In this document: one piece after another, positions 59,291 to 64,000 of the stretch | How the letters are laid out: each line of letters starts with the position of its first letter | Position numbering within the stretch: position 1 is the stretch's first letter | From: Spisula solida | Taxonomy: Eukaryota; Mollusca; Bivalvia; Venerida; Mactridae | Direction: 5' to 3' | Length of the DNA stretch: 64,000 nt | NCBI GenBank assembly: GCA_947247005.1 | Contig: OX365945.1 | Coordinates: 12,778,501-12,842,500 of the forward strand | Program-made: the position numbers and the translations under genes | The notes under the pieces: generated by a model | The model's input: the letters and a program-made list of their open reading frames with translations, nothing else | Told to the model about the DNA's origin: nothing | Database searches by the model: none

Positions 59291-61138
59291 TAGTGTAACG
59301 AGTATATAATAATTGTACTGTAATAGAGTTCTCGATCAGTACACCGGTAACTGGTAGACATTTTGTTCAAGGTTTAAATCATAGTTTGTTTGCTTTATAA
59401 AATAATTGATGATTATGATAACTTTAATTGTATTACATACCATGATTTTTCTCTTTGATTTAATGGCCTTCGAGTTGTAATAAAACGAAAATATGAATTA
59501 TATCTGCATTAAACAGTTCTTCACATCAACTTTAATTGTTGCGTTTTATCCATGTGGAACGCACTGAATTATATTTCTAGTTCAACACGAATCACATCAA
59601 GACGGAGTTTTCTGCTATATATACATTAAATCACAAAACCAAAGACCCAATAAAAATGGTACCAGTAAATGTATTTGGTCTAATATATATGAATTGCAAC
59701 AAAACATCGGAACTTTGCTTTACAAACGGACTCGGCAATCGGTACTCACACAGCTTACATACTTTTTCTGTGTTAGTATTAAATACTAACATTTCCTACA
59801 AAATAAAGCAACATATTTGAAATCATTGAAGTTTACCGCATACTAATGATTTCTAATCACAGTTGTAATTAAATCATTTAGCCACACAAGTTTTGTTATT
59901 TCCCTTGTATTTGACTACATCGGGTTTGTTGCATGCCAATATAACAAGTACATACCTCAGGTATTAGAAGCCCATCATGTAACTAAAGAAAGCACAATCA
60001 GAACATGTTTGCGGATCAAAATTGCAGATATTCTTTAAAAGTGAAGAAAGATATGTGAAAGTGTTGGTTTCACTAATTTATTATTATTTGCCGTTTTTAT
60101 GGGCTCTGTTTGATGATGCAAGTAATGACAAACACATGGGAATGGTTGAAATTTGTCATTAAATATTGAAATGACGAATATCAGGTAAAACATTTATGTA
60201 ATAACAAATGAGTAATTAAACATATATATACATTAAATATTACATGTACCATCAAACATGGGGATCCATTGATATGCCCCTCTTAACTTTAAACGATCAT
60301 AATATTATGTACCAGGGAAGGGAGGGTGGGTAAATACAATTATTCGTAAAATAATTTTCTTTTTCAACGCTGTTGTTCTGCGCAAAAGATTTACGTGAGA
60401 ACGACTAGTTGTGATAACAAACATGCTGCTAAAAACCCGTCCCGTTATGGGACGGATACAAATTTTGGAAACCATCATACGGTACTTTTATCTTACAATA
60501 AATATTCGTATAATGCAACAGTATAATGCAACAGTTGACCTGACCAGTTTTCCTCTTTGGAATTAATTGACAACAAGGACGGACTTCATGTTCTACAAGC
60601 AATTGAACATTTCCACCACATGATGGTGACATACCCGGTATTGACGCTAGATAGATAAATGATACACTTGATTACAGAAAATTGTTTGCAAGATCTTCAT
60701 CTTCAGATAATTGAATTTACTCTAAGCCAAAGATCTATATTAGAGTTCCTCCTGATCGGGTTCGTTCCTATTGCAAATGGTATGACAGGAAAGTGGGTTC
60801 CTCACATTTCACATGAATTATGGACACATAAATGATGGTTAAAACACACATATTTTATCTAATTAGACGGTTAATAGCATTACGTAATCTTACTGATATT
60901 AGAAATTCAACTTAATGGTCTACAGGTTCGATATTTTCTGGTAATTATTTCCTTATTGGTTTAAGTTGAATAAATAAACGACACATTTTCAATTAACTTG
61001 TTTTTTTCCTCCAATTTGTACAAGAACTCATATAAATAACAGATACTATACATCCAATCTGCAGCAGTTTCTCTGTATGTTTGTAAGTGTAACTAATAAT
61101 AGAAAATGAATTAATCTTCCAGCAATACACTTATATTA
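59291..61138. other. No gene or recognisable element
   Basis: AT-rich. A 9-bp palindrome, GTTAGTATT-A-AATACTAAC, lies at about 59771 and a short direct duplication, AGTATAATGCAAC, near 60515. Nothing else is supportable. Confidence 0.5.
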
Positions 61139-61871
61139 GTACTTACTACTTATTGCCCGTTATGCCCTCTGGCATGTAGGGCAACAACAAAGGATCTCCA
61201 CCGGAGCCTGTCTTTCGCGGTCTTCTCGATTGTTCCCCAGGATTGATTCATTTTCTTCAACTCTGCCACGACAGTGCGCCTCCATGTTGTTTTGGGTCTT
61301 CCCCGTTTCCTCTTGCCTTCATGTGTCCAGTGTAGAGCCACCTTCGTGATGGAATTGTTGTCCTTTCTCGTCACATGACCTAACCATTTCCATCTTCTTC
61401 TTAGGAGTATTGTACCCATGTCTTCTTGTCTACATTGATTTAGGAGGTCTTCATTGGAAATTGTTGAAAAATATTCTGAGTATTCTTCTTAAGCTTTTGG
61501 TATGGAAGGTTGATAGTTTGTCAAGGTCATATTCAGTCATTCTCCAACACTCTGAACCGTAGAGGAGGGTGGATAGTACACAGCTTTGATATAGTTTCAA
61601 TTTGGTGCTTTTGCTGTATTGAGGAGATTTCCATACATTGTTGAGTGACATAAAGGTGTTTCTGGCTTTGCAAAGTCTGTTTTGGATATCGTCACCAGTT
61701 CCGCCATCATTTCTTAGGACAGAACCCAAGTAAGTAAATTTGTCTGTATTGGGGAGGTTATTTCCATCGATTTGTATTGGCTGTGGATTATTGATGTTAA
61801 GAGTCATTACTTCTGTTTTTGTCTGGCTGATGTTCAGACCAACTAGCTTAGCAGAATGTTCGAGGCGATGT
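61139..61871 (-). pseudogene. 5'-truncated LINE: C-terminal part of the reverse transcriptase ORF
   Basis: Read on the minus strand, 61871-61451 encodes the end of a non-LTR reverse transcriptase: VGLNISQTKTEVMTLN, then FTYLGSVLRNDGG, the thumb-type LYQSCVLSTLLYGSECWRMT and TKSLRRILRIF. A one-base shift near 61470 moves the frame. The C-terminal region follows at 61440-61150 with RRRWKWLGHVTRKD, GKRKRGRPKTTWRRT and RLRWRSFVVALHARG, ending at a stop and a short GTAGTAAGTA tail. These motifs belong to the RTE-like, RLE-lacking kind of molluscan LINE often labelled craniofacial-development-protein-like. The fingers, palm (YADD) and endonuclease are missing. The truncated 5' end lies a few bases from the start of the duplicated block at 61880. 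Confidence 0.8.
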
Positions 61872-61879
61872 GTTTTTTC

Positions 61880-64000
61880 TTATATTTTTCTTTATATTTT
61901 TGTTCATACATTCTGTTGGTAGCTTATAATGCAGTAGACTAGGTCAATTTATGCAATGTTGTAAGATGTGTATCCTATGAATTAGAACCAAGCTCATTCA
62001 GTGATTTAGGAGTATAATCTATGTATGTAAAGACAACTTTTTTTTTATTGTAACGGTCGCTGAATGCATAAAGGGAGGTAATTGGATTAATATGCACAAT
62101 TTGTAAACCTGGTAGATTGTCTTACAGAAGTGGTGAGCTAGCGTTATACTGACGAGATTTGTTGGTGTCTGTTTGTCCGGCACGTTACAATATTGGTGGC
62201 AGCGGTGGGATGAAGTCAAATGGAGTTGCTTTACCCATGTGTTTTCCAGGCCAAATCTCGGGTGGAGATTTCTCGAAGAGGTAAGTAATGCAATGGTTGC
62301 TGAATGCATAAAGGTGGGTAATTTGATAAATATACACACTTTGTAAACCTTGTATATTGTTATTAGAATAGAATGACAGTATATAAGTCCAACAAAACAC
62401 CCTTAGTGGTTAGCTAGCTTTTTACTGAGTTGGATTTGTTGGTGTCTGTACGTCCAGCATGTTACAGTATTGACTAGGTAAATGATTCACAGGAACTCAA
62501 TTATCCAAACAACTGAACATGAGCACTGAACATAACCATCCAGCACTTCATGCTCATGTGATCTTACAAACACTCACTGATCAACATTCTCTTAAAAGTT
62601 TTAATGCATCCCTAATGTCAGTTGTTCTGATTTAATTATATGTAGGTACAGTGTGTTACTATATTTTTATCATCATATAATTTACAATGGACAGACACAT
62701 AAGCACGTTCCAACTCAACATGCAGATTTTGGCTCATATTTAACTGATATTGCCTATCACCCATCACATTATTCACAGACATAAAAATGGAATCAATCAT
62801 ATAAGACAGATAAATCATTGCAGACAATTTATTCAGCTAAGATATTTAAATGCACTTGTTCCTATATTCACAAGATGGATTACCATGACGTCAAAAACAA
62901 ATATACGAAACAGCAATGCTTCTAAAAGGACCAGATTTATATGGCATGTGAAGACAAAAATAAAGCGTTAACGGGAGCGAACAATAAAAAGTAAATATCA
63001 GAGACCTATTTAGACTAGATATACTAAATGACACGGAAACCAAGCTCAAGGTCTTCACATTTTCTGAGCAAAAAGAAATTTCAAGGAAAACAGTATAAAT
63101 TATCTCAGTGCAGACCAATTACGAGGTTGACAAGCAACTTCTGCAGTTATCCTTCAATATCTACTACATTATTTATTTTAAGAGAACGGAACAATTCAAA
63201 GACGAAAACAAATAAAAGTTTTGCACAATTCAATTATTTTTCCAACACTTCTGAATTTGTTCTTGTTTTCATTGGTTAAATCAAAAGTTGAACCAATTAA
63301 GATGATCAACTTTCTTGGAATTAAACAGAGCCTATATCCAACAAGCACCATAATGTGCATTAAATTCATGCAAGAGTTAGCACTGGTGTTGGTGATTGGG
63401 ATGGTTCAGAAAATCAAATACATTGATGGTATATTTGGCCATGAAGGATTACAATGCAGCTTATATCAGTGTGGACATACTATGTAGTATTTGGCGTAAA
63501 TGTTGGCTTACTCCGAAAGTAAAAATATTTAAACACCGTTAGTATTTTATACTTGGACTGATTCCAACGAGACATTCTCTATGTGAATACTATCCATGTT
63601 ACTTAATATTTTATGCAAAAACTATTATCTTTTGTAGACATCTATAGAGTTGCATGAAAAGTATTTATTCTCTGCTTGAGCGTCGAGGATATGTTAAAAT
63701 CGGTCAAAACATGAAATGCTTACTGCTGTTTTAAACCGTATGTTCCCATATTTTTACTTGCATTCTTAGCCAACATTTGTGCCACATACCATATGATATG
63801 TCCACATTGCATATGGTTTTTTTGGCCACAAATTACGATCGATCTGACCTCTCTCTTTTTCGTGAATATAAATAAATGTACATCGTTGGAAGTGACATGC
63901 CAGAAATCTAATTTGACGTTACGGTATGCAAGACTTTTCTAAACATGTCTGTGTCAGCTTTTGACTGTATATTGACAGGGCACAAATGTTCCATTAAATT
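61880..64000. repeat. Recent segmental duplication, copy B (runs off the window)
   Basis: Matches 44380-46506 from the ACATTCTGTT phrase (61908 and 44411) to the last base of the window (equivalent to 46506). Small frames that look conserved between copies (for example 45119-45310 and 62636-62827, minus) differ by about 12 bases and 7 residues, which does not indicate selection for protein. Confidence 0.9.
62049..62466 (+). mobile_element. TRIM-like miniature LTR retroelement, copy B
   Basis: The 5' LTR is 62049-62189 (141 bp), the interior 62190-62288 (99 bp) and the 3' LTR 62289-62466 (178 bp). TGGTGGCAGCGG lies at 62194-62205 and a GAAGAGG purine run precedes the 3' LTR. The 3' LTR keeps TATATAAG (62380-62387). 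As in copy A the 5' LTR lacks the middle section, but the gap is 19 bp shorter. Either the two copies deleted further after duplication or one of them changed. No exact target duplication survives at either locus. Confidence 0.75.

Noticed and set aside
1..64000. Bacterial or viral origin of the window
   Set aside because: No dense coding, no operons or ribosome-binding sites, and abundant SINEs, LINEs, mariner and hAT MITEs typical of animal nuclear DNA.

Overview
This window is animal nuclear DNA, most likely from a bivalve mollusc. It is AT-rich (about two thirds A+T by eye), has no long open reading frame apart from one created by a minisatellite, and is crowded with decayed DNA transposons, tRNA-derived SINEs and tandem repeats. 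The bivalve call rests on repeats I know from bivalve genomes: the end motif AACAAGAGGGCCATGATGG with GCTCACCTGAG (about 1131 and, inverted, about 26190-26222), the GGGAGATAA...GACGGACGGACG family (6750-7193, 42340-42560), and a V-SINE/Meta-SINE-type tRNA head with ATACCAAAGACG (41468-41576). No complete host gene could be supported. A few exon-like or promoter-like stretches are listed with low confidence.

Layout. 1-11.4 kb holds tRNA-like SINE heads, a 1,234-bp TIR element with arrays of a 20-bp palindromic repeat (1808-3041), a composite of two TIR units (3379-5228), a ~150-bp tandem repeat carrying a hAT-like MITE (7202-7561), and a 32-bp minisatellite (10648-10800). 11.4-18.3 kb is an old copy of the block at 45.2-50.9 kb: same order and mostly same orientation, with one sub-segment inverted and a lineage-specific MITE at 17217-17471. 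18.3-32.6 kb holds mariner-type ends and MITEs, a two-copy ~550-bp tandem duplication, a perfect 13-bp hairpin, a three-level nested insertion (24.3-26.3 kb) and a Tc1-like transposase fragment (29.4-30.0 kb). 32.6-44.4 kb is mostly featureless apart from LINE tails, a CRE-bearing MITE (37874-38501), SINE heads and one 165-codon frame.

44.4-64 kb contains a recent duplication: 44380-46506 matches 61880-64000 closely and runs off the window edge, which implies a repeat unit of about 17.5 kb. Both copies carry the same TRIM-like mini LTR retroelement. Between them lie the second copy of the old block, a near-perfect 48-bp inverted repeat (51810-51936), a decayed mariner inside another TIR element (52003-54337), a ~1.55-kb minisatellite of 49- and 44-bp units (57309-58865), and a 5'-truncated LINE whose 5' end lies at the duplication boundary (61139-61871).

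The window therefore reads as intergenic or intronic DNA shaped by repeated segmental duplication and nested transposition. Its most notable signals are the TRIM-like element, the palindrome-array element, the large inverted repeat, and a promoter-plus-first-exon-like stretch seen in three paralogous copies (about 11496-11695, 45.3-45.4 kb and 62.8-62.9 kb, minus strand).
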